Assembly (NCBI GenBank): GCA_920105625.2
Contig: OV050032.1
Span: 109,166,542 to 109,230,541 of the forward strand
Origin: Clusia tigrina
Lineage: Eukaryota; Arthropoda; Insecta; Diptera; Clusiidae
DNA: 64,000 nucleotides
Direction: 5' to 3'
Part shown: positions 13,391 to 25,432 of the stretch, piece by piece
Layout: each line of letters begins with the position of its first letter
How positions within the stretch are numbered: position 1 is the stretch's first letter
Program-made: the position numbers and the translations under genes
Notes under the pieces: generated by a model
The model's database searches: none
What the model was told of the DNA's origin: nothing
What the model saw: the letters and a program-made list of their open reading frames with translations, nothing else

Positions 13391-15397
13391 ACGGTACGTC
13401 CTACACCTATCAAAGTTTGCAACATACAAATGCTTGTAACTTTTTACTGGAGCGTCATAAAACCTTGAAATTTTGTAACAATGAAGTACCCGAGCCTCTT
13501 GTCAATTTAAGCCATCGCTCAAAGCTATGCTACCCTTGAGTCCCAAATCAAACACTGATAAAACTTCAAATGGCCCTAACTTCTATACGGTATGTCCTAC
13601 ACCTATCAAAGTTTGCAACATACAAATGCTTGTAACTTTTTACTGGAGCGTCATAAAAGCTTGAAATTTTGTAACAATAAAGTACCCGAGCCTCTTGTCA
13701 ATTTAAGCTATCGCTCAAAACTATGCTACCCTAGAGTCCCAAATAAAACACTGATAAAACTTCAAATGGCCCTAACTTCTATACGGTACGTCCTACACCT
13801 ATCAAAGTTTGCAACATACAAATGCTTGTATCTTTTTACTGGAGCGTCATAAAACCTTGAAATTTTGTAACAATGAAGTACCCGAGCCTCTTGTCAATTT
13901 AAGCTATCGCTCAAAACTATGCTACCCTAGAGTCCCAAATCAAACACTGATAAAACTTCAAACGCCCCTAACTTCTTTACGGTACGTCCTACACCTATCA
14001 AAGTTTGCAACATACAAATGCTTGTAACTTTTTACTGGAGCGTCATAAAACCTTGAAATTTTGTAACAATGAAGTACCCGAGCCTCTTGTCAATTTAAGT
14101 TATCGCTCAAAACTATGCTACCCTAGAGTCCCAAATCAAACACTGATAAAACTTCAAATGGCCCTAACTTCTATACGGTACGTCCTACACGTATCAAAGT
14201 TTGCAACATACAAATGCTTGTAACTTTTTACTGGAGCGTCATAAAACCTTGAAATTTTGTAACAATAAAGTACTCGAGCCTCTTGTCAATTTAAGCCATC
14301 GCTCAAAGCTATGCTATCCTAGAGTCCCAAATCAAACACTGATAAAACTTCAAATGGCCCTAACTTCTATACGGTATGTCCTACACCTATCAAAGTTTGC
14401 AACATACAAATGCTTGTAACTTTTTACTGGAGCGTCATAAAACCTTGAAATTTTGTAACAATGAAGTACCCGAGCCTCTTGTCAATTTAAGTTATCGCTC
14501 AAAACTATGCTACCCTAGAGTCCCAAATCAAACACTGATAAAACTTCAAATGGCCCTAACTTCTATACGGTACGTCCTACACGTATCAAAGTTTGCAACA
14601 TACAAATGCTTGTAACTTTTTACTGGAGCGTCATAAAACCTTGAAATCTTGTAACAATAAAGTACTCGAGCCTCTTGTCAATTTAAGCCATCGCTCAAAG
14701 CTATGCTATCCTAGAGTCCCAAATCAAACACTGATAAAACTTCAAATGGCCCTAACTTCTATACGGTATGTCCTACACCTATCAAAGTTTGCAACATACA
14801 AATGCTTGTAACTTTTTACTGGAGCGTCATAAAACCTTGAAATTTGGTAACAATGAAGTACCCGAGCCTCTTGTCAATTTAAGCCATCGCTCAAAGCTAT
14901 GCTACCCTTGAGTCCCAAATCAAACACTGATAAAACTTCAAATGGCCCTAACTTCTATACGGTATGTCCTACACCTATCAAAGTTTGCAACATACAAATG
15001 CTTGTAACTTTTTACTGGAGCGTCATAAAACCTTGAAATTTTGTAACAATGAAGTACCCGAGCCTCTTGTCAATTTAAGCTATCGCTCAAAACTATGCTA
15101 CCCTAGAGTCCTAAATCAAACACTGATAAAACTTCAAACGCCCCTAACTTCTTTACGGTACGTCCTACACCTATCAAAGTTTGCAACATACAAATGCTTG
15201 TAACTTTTTACTGGAGCGTCATAAAACCTTGAAATTTGGTAACAATGAAGTACCCGAGCCTCTTGTCAATTTAAGCCATCGCTCAAAGCTATGCTACCCT
15301 TGAGTCCCAAATCAAACACTGATAAAACTTCAAATGGCCCTAACTTCTATACGGTATGTCCTACACTTATCAAAGTTTGCAACATACAAATGCTTGT
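13391..15397 (+). repeat. Duplicated block, copy 1 (27-monomer offset)
   Basis: This block matches 18683-20689, 5,292 bp (27 monomers) downstream. It starts with the HindIII-containing subtype (cataaaagcttgaaat) whose monomers also read cccaaataaaac. Only a few private changes were noticed, for example gagccttttgtc near 18984 and ggagagtcat near 20310 in the other copy. Confidence 0.7.
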
Positions 15398-16237
15398 AAC
15401 TTTTTACTGGAGCGTCATAAAAGCTTGAAATTTTGTAACAATAAAGTACCCGAGCCTCTTGTCAATTTAAGCTATCGCTCAAAACTATGCTACCCTAGAG
15501 TCCCAAATAAAACACTGATAAAACTTCAAATGGCCCTAACTTCTATACGGTACGTCCTACACCTATCAAAGTTTGCAACATACAAATGCTTGTATCTTTT
15601 TACTGGAGCGTCATAAAACCTTGAAATTTTGTAACAATGAAGTACCCGAGCCTCTTGTCAATTTAAGTTATCGCTCAAAACTATGCTACCCTAGAGTCCC
15701 AAATCAAACACTGATAAAACTTCAAATGGCCCTAACTTCTATACGGTACGTCCTACACGTATCGAAGTTTGCAACATACAAATGCTTGTAACTTTTTACT
15801 GGAGCGTCATAAAACCTTGAAATTTTGTAACAATAAAGTACTCGAGCCTCTTGTCAATTTAAGCTATCGCTCAAAACTATGCTACCCTAGAGTCCTAAAT
15901 CAAACACTGATAAAACTTCAAACGCCCCTAACTTCTTTACGGTACGTCCTACACCTATCAAAGTTTGCAACATACAAATGCTTGTAACTTTTTACTGGAG
16001 CGTCATAAAACCTTGAAATTTGGTAACAATGAAGTACCCGAGCCTCTTGTCAATTTAAGCCATCGCTCAAAGCTATGCTACCCTTGAGTCCCAAATCAAA
16101 CACTGATAAAACTTCAAATGGCCCTAACTTCTATACGGTATGTCCTACACCTATCAAAGATTGCAACATACAAATGCTTGTAACTTTTTACTGGAGCGTC
16201 ATAAAGCCTTGAAATTTTGTAACAATGAAGTACCCGA

Positions 16238-18184
16238 GCCTCTTGTCAATTTAAGCTATCGCTCAAAACTATGCTACCCTAGAGTCCTAAATCAAACACT
16301 GATAAAACTTCAAACGCCCCTAACTTCTTTACGGTACGTCCTACACCTATCAAAGTTTGCAACATACAAATGCTTGTAACTTTTTACTGGAGCGTCATAA
16401 AACCTTGAAATTTGGTAACAATGAAGTACCCGAGCCTCTTGTCAATTTAAGCCATCGCTCAAAGCTATGCTACCCTTGAGTCCCAAATCAAACACTGATA
16501 AAACTTCAAATGGCCCTAACTTCTATACGGTATGTCCTACACCTATCAAAGTTTGCAACATACAAATGCTTGTATCTTTTTACTGGAGCGTCATAAAACC
16601 TTGAAATTTTGTAACAATGAAGTACCCGAGCCTCTTGTCAATTTAAGCTATCGCTCAAAACTATGCTACCCTAGAGTCCCAAATCAAACACTGATAAAAC
16701 TTCAAACGCCCCTAACTTCTTTACGGTACGTCCTACACCTATCAAAGTTTGCAACATACAAATGCTTGTAACTTTTTACTGGAGCGTCATAAAACCTTGA
16801 AATTTTGTAACAATGAAGTACCCGAGCCTCTTGTCAATTTAAGTTATCGCTCAAAACTATGCTACCCTAGAGTCGCAAATCAAACACTGATAAAACTTCA
16901 AACGCCCCTAACTTCTTTACGGTACGTCCTACACCTATCAAAGTTTGCAACATACAAATGCTTGTAACTTTTTACTGGAGCGTCATAAAACCTTGAAATT
17001 TTGTAACAATGAAGTACCCGAGCCTCTTGTCAATTTAAGTTATCGCTCAAAACTATGCTACCCTAGAGTCCCAAATCAAACACTGATAAAACTTCAAATG
17101 GCCCTAACTTCTATACGGTACGTCCTACACGTATCAAAGTTTGCAACATACAAATGCTTGTAACTTTTTACTGGAGCGTCATAAAACCTTGAAATCTTGT
17201 AACAATAAAGTACTCGAGCCTCTTGTCAATTTAAGCCATCGCTCAAAGCTATGCTACCCTAGAGTCCCAAATCAAACACTGATAAAACTTCAAATGACCC
17301 TAACTTCTATACGGTACGTCCTACACCTATCAAAGTTGGCAACATTCAAATGCTTGTAACTTTTTACTGGAGCGTCATAAAACCTTGAAATTTGGTAACA
17401 ATGAAGTACCCGAGCCTCTTGTCAATTTAAGCCATCGCTCAAAGCTATGCTACCCTTGAGTCCCAAATCAAACACTGATAAAACTTCAAATGGCCCTAAC
17501 TTCTATAAGGTATGTCCTACACCTATCAAAGTTTGCAACATACAAATGCTTGTAACTTTTTACTGGAGCGTCATAAAACCTTGAAATCTTGTAACAATAA
17601 AGTACTCGAGCCTCTTGTCAATTTAAGCCATCGCTCAAAGCTATGCTACCCTAGAGTCCCAAATCAAACACTGATAAAACTTCAAATGACCCTAACTTCT
17701 ATACGGTACGTCCTACACCTATCAAAGTTGGCAACATTCAAATGCTTGTAACTTTTTACTGGAGCGTCATAAAACCTTGAAATTTGGTAACAATGAAGTA
17801 CCCGAGCCTCTTGTCAATTTAAGCCATCGCTCAAAGCTATGCTACCCTTGAGTCCCAAATCAAACACTGATAAAACTTCAAATGGCCCTAACTTCTATAC
17901 GGTATGTCCTACACCTATCAAAGTTTGCAACATACAAATGCTTGTAACTTTTTACTGGAGCGTCATAAAACCTTGAAATCTTGTAACAATAAAGTACTCG
18001 AGCCTCTTGTCAATTTAAGCTATCGCTCAAAACTATGCTACCCTAGAGTCCCAAATCAAACACTGATAAAACTTCAAACGCCCCTAACTTCTTTACGGTA
18101 CGTCCTACACCTATCAAAGTTTGCAACATACAAATGCTTGTAACTTTTTACTGGAGCGTCATAAAACCTTGAAATTTTGTAACA
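16238..18184 (+). repeat. Duplicated block, copy 2 (25-monomer offset)
   Basis: This is the partner of 11338-13284. Upstream, the alignment register shifts by exactly two monomers: 11261 matches 15769 at 4,508 bp, while 11632 matches 16532 at 4,900 bp. A 392 bp dimer was therefore gained or lost between the copies. Confidence 0.7.
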
Positions 18185-18682
18185 ATGAAGTACCCGAGCC
18201 TCTTGTCAATTTAAGTTATCGCTCAAAACTATGCTACCCTAGAGTCCCAAATCAAACACTGATAAAACTTCAAATGGCCCTAACTTCTATACGGTACGTC
18301 CTACACGTATCAAAGTTTGCAACATACAAATGCTTGTAACTTTTTACTGGAGCGTCATAAAACCTTGAAATTTTGTAACAATAAAGTACTCGAGCCTCTT
18401 GTCAATTTAAGCCATCGCTCAAAGCTATGCTATCCTAGAGTCCCAAATCAAACACTGATAAAACTTCAAATGGCCCTAACTTCTATACGGTATGTCCTAC
18501 ACCTATCAAAGTTTGCAACATACAAATGCTTGTAACTTTTTACTGGAGCGTCATAAAACCTTGAAATTTTGTAACAATGAAGTACCCGAGCCTCTTGTCA
18601 ATTTAAGTTATCGCTCAAAACTATGCTACCCTAGAGTCCCAAATCAAACACTGATAAAACTTCAAACGCCCCTAACTTCTTT

Positions 18683-20689
18683 ACGGTACGTCCTACACCT
18701 ATCAAAGTTTGCAACATACAAATGCTTGTAACTTTTTACTGGAGCGTCATAAAACCTTGAAATTTTGTAACAATGAAGTACCCGAGCCTCTTGTCAATTT
18801 AAGCCATCGCTCAAAGCTATGCTACCCTTGAGTCCCAAATCAAACACTGATAAAACTTCAAATGGCCCTAACTTCTATACGGTATGTCCTACACCTATCA
18901 AAGTTTGCAACATACAAATGCTTGTAACTTTTTACTGGAGCGTCATAAAAGCTTGAAATTTTGTAACAATAAAGTACCCGAGCCTTTTGTCAATTTAAGC
19001 TATCGCTCAAAACTATGCTACCCTAGAGTCCCAAATAAAACACTGATAAAACTTCAAATGGCCCTAACTTCTATACGGTACGTCCTACACTTATCAAAGT
19101 TTGCAACATACAAATGCTTGTATCTTTTTACTGGAGCGTCATAAAACCTTGAAATTTTGTAACAATGAAGTACCCGAGCCTCTTGTCAATTTAAGCTATC
19201 GCTCAAAACTATGCTACCCTAGAGTCCCAAATCAAACACTGATAAAACTTCAAACGCCCCTAACTTCTTTACGGTACGTCCTACACCTATCAAAGTTTGC
19301 AACATACAAATGCTTGTAACTTTTTACTGGAGCGTCATAAAACCTTGAAATTTTGTAACAATGAAGTACCCGAGCCTCTTGTCAATTTAAGTTATCGCTC
19401 AAAACTATGCTACCCTAGAGTCCCAAATCAAACACTGATAAAACTTCAAATGGCCCTAACTTCTATACGGTACGTCCTACACGTATCAAAGTTTGCAACA
19501 TACAAATGCTTGTAACTTTTTACTGGAGCGTCATAAAACCTTGAAATTTTGTAACAATAAAGTACTCGAGCCTCTTGTCAATTTAAGCCATCGCTCAAAG
19601 CTATGCTATCCTAGAGTCCCAAATCAAACACTGATAAAACTTCAAATGGCCCTAACTTCTATACGGTATGTCCTACACCTATCAAAGTTTGCAACATACA
19701 AATGCTTGTAACTTTTTACTGGAGCGTCATAAAACCTTGAAATTTTGTAACAATGAAGTACCCGAGCCTCTTGTCAATTTAAGTTATCGCTCAAAACTAT
19801 GCTACCCTAGAGTCCCAAATCAAACACTGATAAAACTTCAAATGGCCCTAACTTCTATACGGTACGTCCTACACGTATCAAAGTTTGCAACATACAAATG
19901 CTTGTAACTTTTTACTGGAGCGTCATAAAACCTTGAAATCTTGTAACAATAAAGTACTCGAGCCTCTTGTCAATTTAAGCCATCGCTCAAAGCTATGCTA
20001 TCCTAGAGTCCCAAATCAAACACTGATAAAACTTCAAATGGCCCTAACTTCTATACGGTATGTCCTACACCTATCAAAGTTTGCAACATACAAATGCTTG
20101 TAACTTTTTACTGGAGCGTCATAAAACCTTGAAATTTGGTAACAATGAAGTACCCGAGCCTCTTGTCAATTTAAGCCATCGCTCAAAGCTATGCTACCCT
20201 TGAGTCCCAAATCAAACACTGATAAAACTTCAAATGGCCCTAACTTCTATACGGTATGTCCTACACCTATCAAAGTTTGCAACATACAAATGCTTGTAAC
20301 TTTTTACTGGAGAGTCATAAAACCTTGAAATTTTGTAACAATGAAGTACCCGAGCCTCTTGTCAATTTAAGCTATCGCTCAAAACTATGCTACCCTAGAG
20401 TCCTAAATCAAACACTGATAAAACTTCAAACGCCCCTAACTTCTTTACGGTACGTCCTACACCTATCAAAGTTTGCAACATACAAATGCTTGTAACTTTT
20501 TACTGGAGCGTCATAAAACCTTGAAATTTGGTAACAATGAAGTACCCGAGCCTCTTGTCAATTTAAGCCATCGCTCAAAGCTATGCTACCCTTGAGTCCC
20601 AAATCAAACACTGATAAAACTTCAAATGGCCCTAACTTCTATACGGTATGTCCTACACCTATCAAAGTTTGCAACATACAAATGCTTGT
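18683..20689 (+). repeat. Duplicated block, copy 2 (27-monomer offset)
   Basis: This is the partner of 13391-15397. The copies diverge where copy 1 switches to aaaagcttgaaat (15418 onward) and copy 2 to the aaaaccttgaaat subtype. Confidence 0.7.
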
Positions 20690-22598
20690 ATCTTTTTACT
20701 GGAGCGTCATAAAACCTTGAAATTTTGTAACAATGAAGTACCCGAGCCTCTTGTCAATTTAAGCTATCGCTCAAAACTATGCTACCCTAGAAACCCAAAT
20801 CAAACACTGATAAAACTTCAAACGCCCCTAACTTCTTTACGGTACGTCCTACACCTATCAAAGTTTGCAACATACAAATGCTTGTAACTTTTTACTGGAG
20901 CGTCATAAAACCTTGAAATTTTGTAACAATGAAGTACCCGAGCCTCTTGTCAATTTAAGTTATCGCTCAAAACTATGCTACCCTAGAGTCCCAAATCAAA
21001 CACTGATAAAACTTCAAATGGCCCTAACTTCTATACGGTACGTCCTACACGTATCAAAGTTTGCAACATACAAATGCTTGTAACTTTTTACTGGAGCGTC
21101 ATAAAACCTTGAAATCTTGTAACAATAAAGTACTCGAGCCTCTTGTCAATTTAAGCCATCGCTCAAAGCTATGCTATCCTAGAGTCCCAAATCAAACACT
21201 GATAAAACTTCAAATGGCCCTAACTTCTTTACGGTACGTCCTACACCTATCAAAGTTTGCAACATACAAATGCTTGTAACTTTTTACTGGAGCGTCATAA
21301 AACCTTGAAATTTTGTAACAATGAAGTACCCGAGCCTCTTGTCAATTTAAGTTATCGCTCAAAACTATGCTACCCTAGAGTCCCAAATCAAACACTGATA
21401 AAACTTCAAATGGCCCTAACTTCTATACGGTACGTCCTACACGTATCAAAGTTTGCAACATACAAATGCTTGTAACTTTTTACTGGAGCGTCATAAAACC
21501 TTGAAATTTTGTAACAATAAAGTACTCGAGCCTCTTGTCAATTTAAGCCATCGCTCAAAGCTATGCTATCCTAGAGTCCCAAATCAAACACTGATAAAAC
21601 TTCAAATGGCCCTAACTTCTATACGGTATGTCCTACACCTATCAAAGTTTGCAACATACAAATGCTTGTAACTTTTTACTGGAGCGTCATAAAACCTTGA
21701 AATTTTGTAACAATGAAGTACCCGAGCCTCTTGTCAATTTAAGTTATCGCTCAAAACTATGCTACCCTAGAGTCCCAAATCAAACACTGATAAAACTTCA
21801 AACACCCCTAACTTCTTTACGGTACGTCCTACACCTATCAAAGTTTGCAACATACAAATGCTTGTAACTTTTTACTGGAGCGTCATAAAACCTTGAAATT
21901 TTGTAACAATGAAGTACCCGAGCCTCTTGTCAATTTAAGCCATCGCTCAAAGCTATGCTACCCTTGAGTCCCAAATCAAACACTGATAAAACTTCAAATG
22001 GCCCTAACTTCTATACGGTATGTCCTACACCTATCAAAGTTTGCAACATACAAATGCTTGTAACTTTTTACTGGAGCGTCATAAAAGCTTGAAATTTTGT
22101 AACAATAAAGTACCCGAGCCTCTTGTCAATTTAAGCTATCGCTCAAAACTATGCTACCCTAGAGTCCCAAATAAAACACTGATAAAACTTCAAATGGCCC
22201 TAACTTCTATACGGTACGTCCTACACCTATCAAAGTTTGCAACATACAAATGCTTGTATCTTTTTACTGGAGCGTCATAAAACCTTGAAATTTTGTAACA
22301 ATGAAGTACCCGAGCCTCTTGTCAATTTAAGCTATCGCTCAAAACTATGCTACCCTAGAGTCCCAAATCAAACACTGATAAAACTTCAAACGCCCCTAAC
22401 TTCTTTACGGTACGTCCTACACCTATCAAAGTTTGCAACATACAAATGCTTGTAACTTTTTACTGGAGCGTCATAAAACCTTGAAATTTTGTAACAATGA
22501 AGTACCCGAGCCTCTTGTCAATTTAAGTTATCGCTCAAAACTATGCTACCCTAGAGTCCCAAATCAAACACTGATAAAACTTCAAATGGCCCTAACTT

Positions 22599-22798
22599 NN
22601 NNNNNNNNNNNNNNNNNNNNNNNNNNNNNNNNNNNNNNNNNNNNNNNNNNNNNNNNNNNNNNNNNNNNNNNNNNNNNNNNNNNNNNNNNNNNNNNNNNNN
22701 NNNNNNNNNNNNNNNNNNNNNNNNNNNNNNNNNNNNNNNNNNNNNNNNNNNNNNNNNNNNNNNNNNNNNNNNNNNNNNNNNNNNNNNNNNNNNNNNNN
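22599..22798. other. Assembly gap, exactly 200 N
   Basis: There are 200 consecutive Ns. The left flank stops at monomer base 85 (ccctaactt) and the right flank resumes at monomer base 1 (cttgtcaat). A phase-preserving gap would need 111 bp plus a multiple of 196, so 200 is a placeholder and not a measured length. The true amount of missing satellite is unknown. Any open frame reported across this gap is meaningless. Confidence 0.99.
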
Positions 22799-24607
22799 CT
22801 TGTCAATTTAAGCCATCGCTCAAAGCTATGCTACCCTAGAGTCCCAAATCAAACACTGTTAAAACTTCAAATGGCTCTAACTTCTATACGGTACGTCCTA
22901 CACCTATCAAAGTTTGCAACTTTTTACTGGAGCATCATAAAACCTTGAAATTTTGTAACAATAAAGTACTCGAGCCTCTTGTCAATTTAAGCCATCGCTC
23001 AAAGCTATGCTACCCTTGAGTCCCAAATCAAACACTGATAAAACTTCAAACGCCCCTAACTTCTTTACGGTATGTGCTACACCTATCAAAGTTTGCAACA
23101 TACAAATGCTTGTAACTTTTTACTGGAGCGTCATAAAACCTTGAAATTTTGAACCAAGCAAGTACCCGAGCCTCTTGTCAATTTAAGCCATCGCTCAAAG
23201 CTATGCTACCCTAGAGTCCCAAATCAAACACTGATAAAACTTCAAATGGCTCTAACTTCTATACGGTACGTCCTACACCTATCAAAGTTTGCAACATACA
23301 AATGCTTGTAACTTTTTACTGGAGCGTCATAAAACCTTGAAATTTTGTAACAATAAAGTACTCGAGCCTCTTGTCAATTTAAGCCATCGCTCAAAGCTAT
23401 GCTACTCTTGAGTCCCAAATCAAACACTGATAAAACTTCAAACGCCCCTAACTTCTTTACGGTACGTCCTACACCTATCAAAGTTTGCAACATACAAATA
23501 CTTGTAACTTTTTACTGGAGCGTCATAAAACCTTGAAATTTTGTAACAATAAAGTACTCGAGCCTCTTGTCAATTTAAGCCATAGCTCAAAGCTATGCTG
23601 CCCTAGAGTCCCTAATCAAACACTGATAAAACTTCAAACGCCCCTAACTTCTTTACGGTATGCCCTACACCTATCAAAGTTTGCAACATACAAATGCTTG
23701 TAACTTTTTACTGGAGCGTCATAAAACCTTGAAATTTTGAACCAAGCAAGTACCCGAGCCTCTTGTCAATTTAAGCCATCGCTCAAAGCTATGCTACCCT
23801 AGAGTCCCAAATCAAACACTGTTAAAACTTCAAATGGCTCTAACTTCTATACGGTACGTCCTACACCTATCAAAGTTTGCAACTTTTTACTGGAGCATCA
23901 TAAAACCTTGAAATTTTGTAACAATAAAGTACTCGAGCCTCTTGTCAATTTAAGCCATCGCTCAAAGCTATGCTACCCTTGAGTCCCAAATCAAACACTG
24001 ATAAAACTTCAAACGCCCCTAACTTCTTTACGGTATGTGCTACACCTATCAAAGTTTGCAACATACAAATGCTTGTAACTTTTTACTGGAGCGTCATAAA
24101 ACCTTGAAATTTTGAACCAAGCAAGTACCCGAGCCTCTTGTCAATTTAAGCCATCGCTCAAAGCTATGCTACCCTAGAGTCCCAAATCAAACACTGATAA
24201 AACTTCAAATGGCTCTAACTTCTATACGGTACGTCCTACACCTATCAATGTTTGCAACATACAAATGCTTGTAACTTTTTACTGGAGCGTCATAAAACCT
24301 TGAAATTTTGTAACAATAAAGTACTCGAGCCTCTTGTCAATTTAAGCCATCGCTCAAAGCTATGCTACTCTTGAGTCCCAAATCAAACACTGATAAAACT
24401 TCAAACGCCCCTAACTTCTTTACGGTACGTCCTACACCTATCAAAGTTTGCAACATACAAATACTTGTAACTTTTTACTGGAGCGTCATAAAACCTTGAA
24501 ATTTTGTAACAATAAAGTACTCGAGCCTCTTGTCAATTTAAGCCATAGCTCAAAGCTATGCTGCCCTAGAGTCCCTAATCAAACACTGATAAAACTTCAA
24601 ACGCCCC
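22799..24607 (+). repeat. 963 bp 5-monomer higher-order repeat, about 1.9 copies (first locus)
   Basis: 22799-23644 recurs at 23762-24607, 963 bp downstream. That is five monomers (980 bp) minus a 17 bp deletion. The deletion junction reads gtttgcaactttttactgg at 22920/22921 and 23883/23884. One difference noticed is caaagtttgc near 23286 against caatgtttgc near 24249. The unit also carries the linked markers ctgttaaaac, aaatggctctaac, gagcatcat, gaaccaagcaag and a catagctcaaag monomer. Confidence 0.8.
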
Positions 24608-25432
24608 TAACTTCTTTACGGTACGTCCTACACCTATCGAAGTTTGCAACATACAAATGCTTGTAACTTTTTACTGGAGCGTCATAAAACCTTGAAATTT
24701 TGTAACAATAAAGTACTCGAGCCTCTTGTCAATTTAAGCTATCGGTCAAAGCGATGCTACCCTTGAGTCCCAAATCAAACACTGATAATACATCAAATGG
24801 CCCTAACTTCGATACGGTACGTCCTACACCTATCAAAGTTTGCAACATACAAATGCTTGTAACTTTTTACTGGAGCGCCATAAAACCTTGAAATTTTGTA
24901 ACAATAAAGTACTCGAGCCTCTTGTCAATTTAAGCTATCGGTCAAAGCGATGCTACCCTTGAGTCCCAAATCAAACACTGAAAAAACATCAAATGGCCCT
25001 AACTTCTATACGGTACGTCCTACACCTATCAAAGTTTGCAACATACAAATGCTTGTAACTTTTTACTGAAGCGTCATAAAACCTTGAAATTTTGAACCAA
25101 GGAAGTACCCGAGCCTCTTGTCAATTTAAGCCATCGCTCAAAGCTATGCTACCCTAGATTCCCAAATCAAACACTGATAAAACTTCAAATTGCTCTAACT
25201 TCTATACGGTACGTCCTACACCTATCAAAGTTTGCAACATACAAATGCTTGTAACTTTTTACTGGAGCGTCATAAAACCTTGAAATTTTGTAACAATAAA
25301 GTACTCGAGCCTCTTGTCAATTTAAGCCATCGCTCAAAGCTATGCTACCCTTGAGTCCCAAATCAAACACTGATAAAACTTCAAACGCCCCTAACTTCTT
25401 TACGACACGTCCTACACCTATCAAAGTTTGCA
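22799..25432 (+). repeat. 2.63 kb duplicated block, copy 1 (5,061 bp offset)
   Basis: This block matches 27860-30493 almost base for base. I noticed two differences: c/a at 23799/28860 and a/g at 25069/30130. Rare markers shared by both include tatcaatgtttgc, tatgccctac, tacgacacg and atcggtcaaagcgatg. The left end coincides with the assembly gap, so the true repeat may extend into missing sequence. Confidence 0.85.

Larger units (their letters stand above)
1..22598 (+). repeat. Satellite domain A (more homogeneous monomer set)
   Basis: About 115 monomers. Few subtypes are present and they recombine freely. One has ctatcgctcaaaactatg with ccctagag; one has ccatcgctcaaagctatg with cccttgag; one has ctatcctagag; one has ttatcgctc. 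The middle of the monomer is either caaatggccctaacttctata or caaacgcccctaacttcttta. The tail is aaatttggtaacaatgaag, aaatcttgtaacaataaag or aaattttgtaac. The gaaccaag and cggtcaaagcg subtypes of domain B were not seen here. There is no gene in this stretch. Confidence 0.8.

Noticed and set aside
22433..22948. 171-codon open frame across the gap, and a minus-strand frame over the Ns
   Set aside because: Most of the length is N. The gap is a placeholder.
24720..24780. Pol III B-box-like ggtcaaagc
   Set aside because: It misses the GWTCRANNC consensus by a base and there is no A box or terminator arrangement suggesting a tRNA- or SINE-derived monomer.
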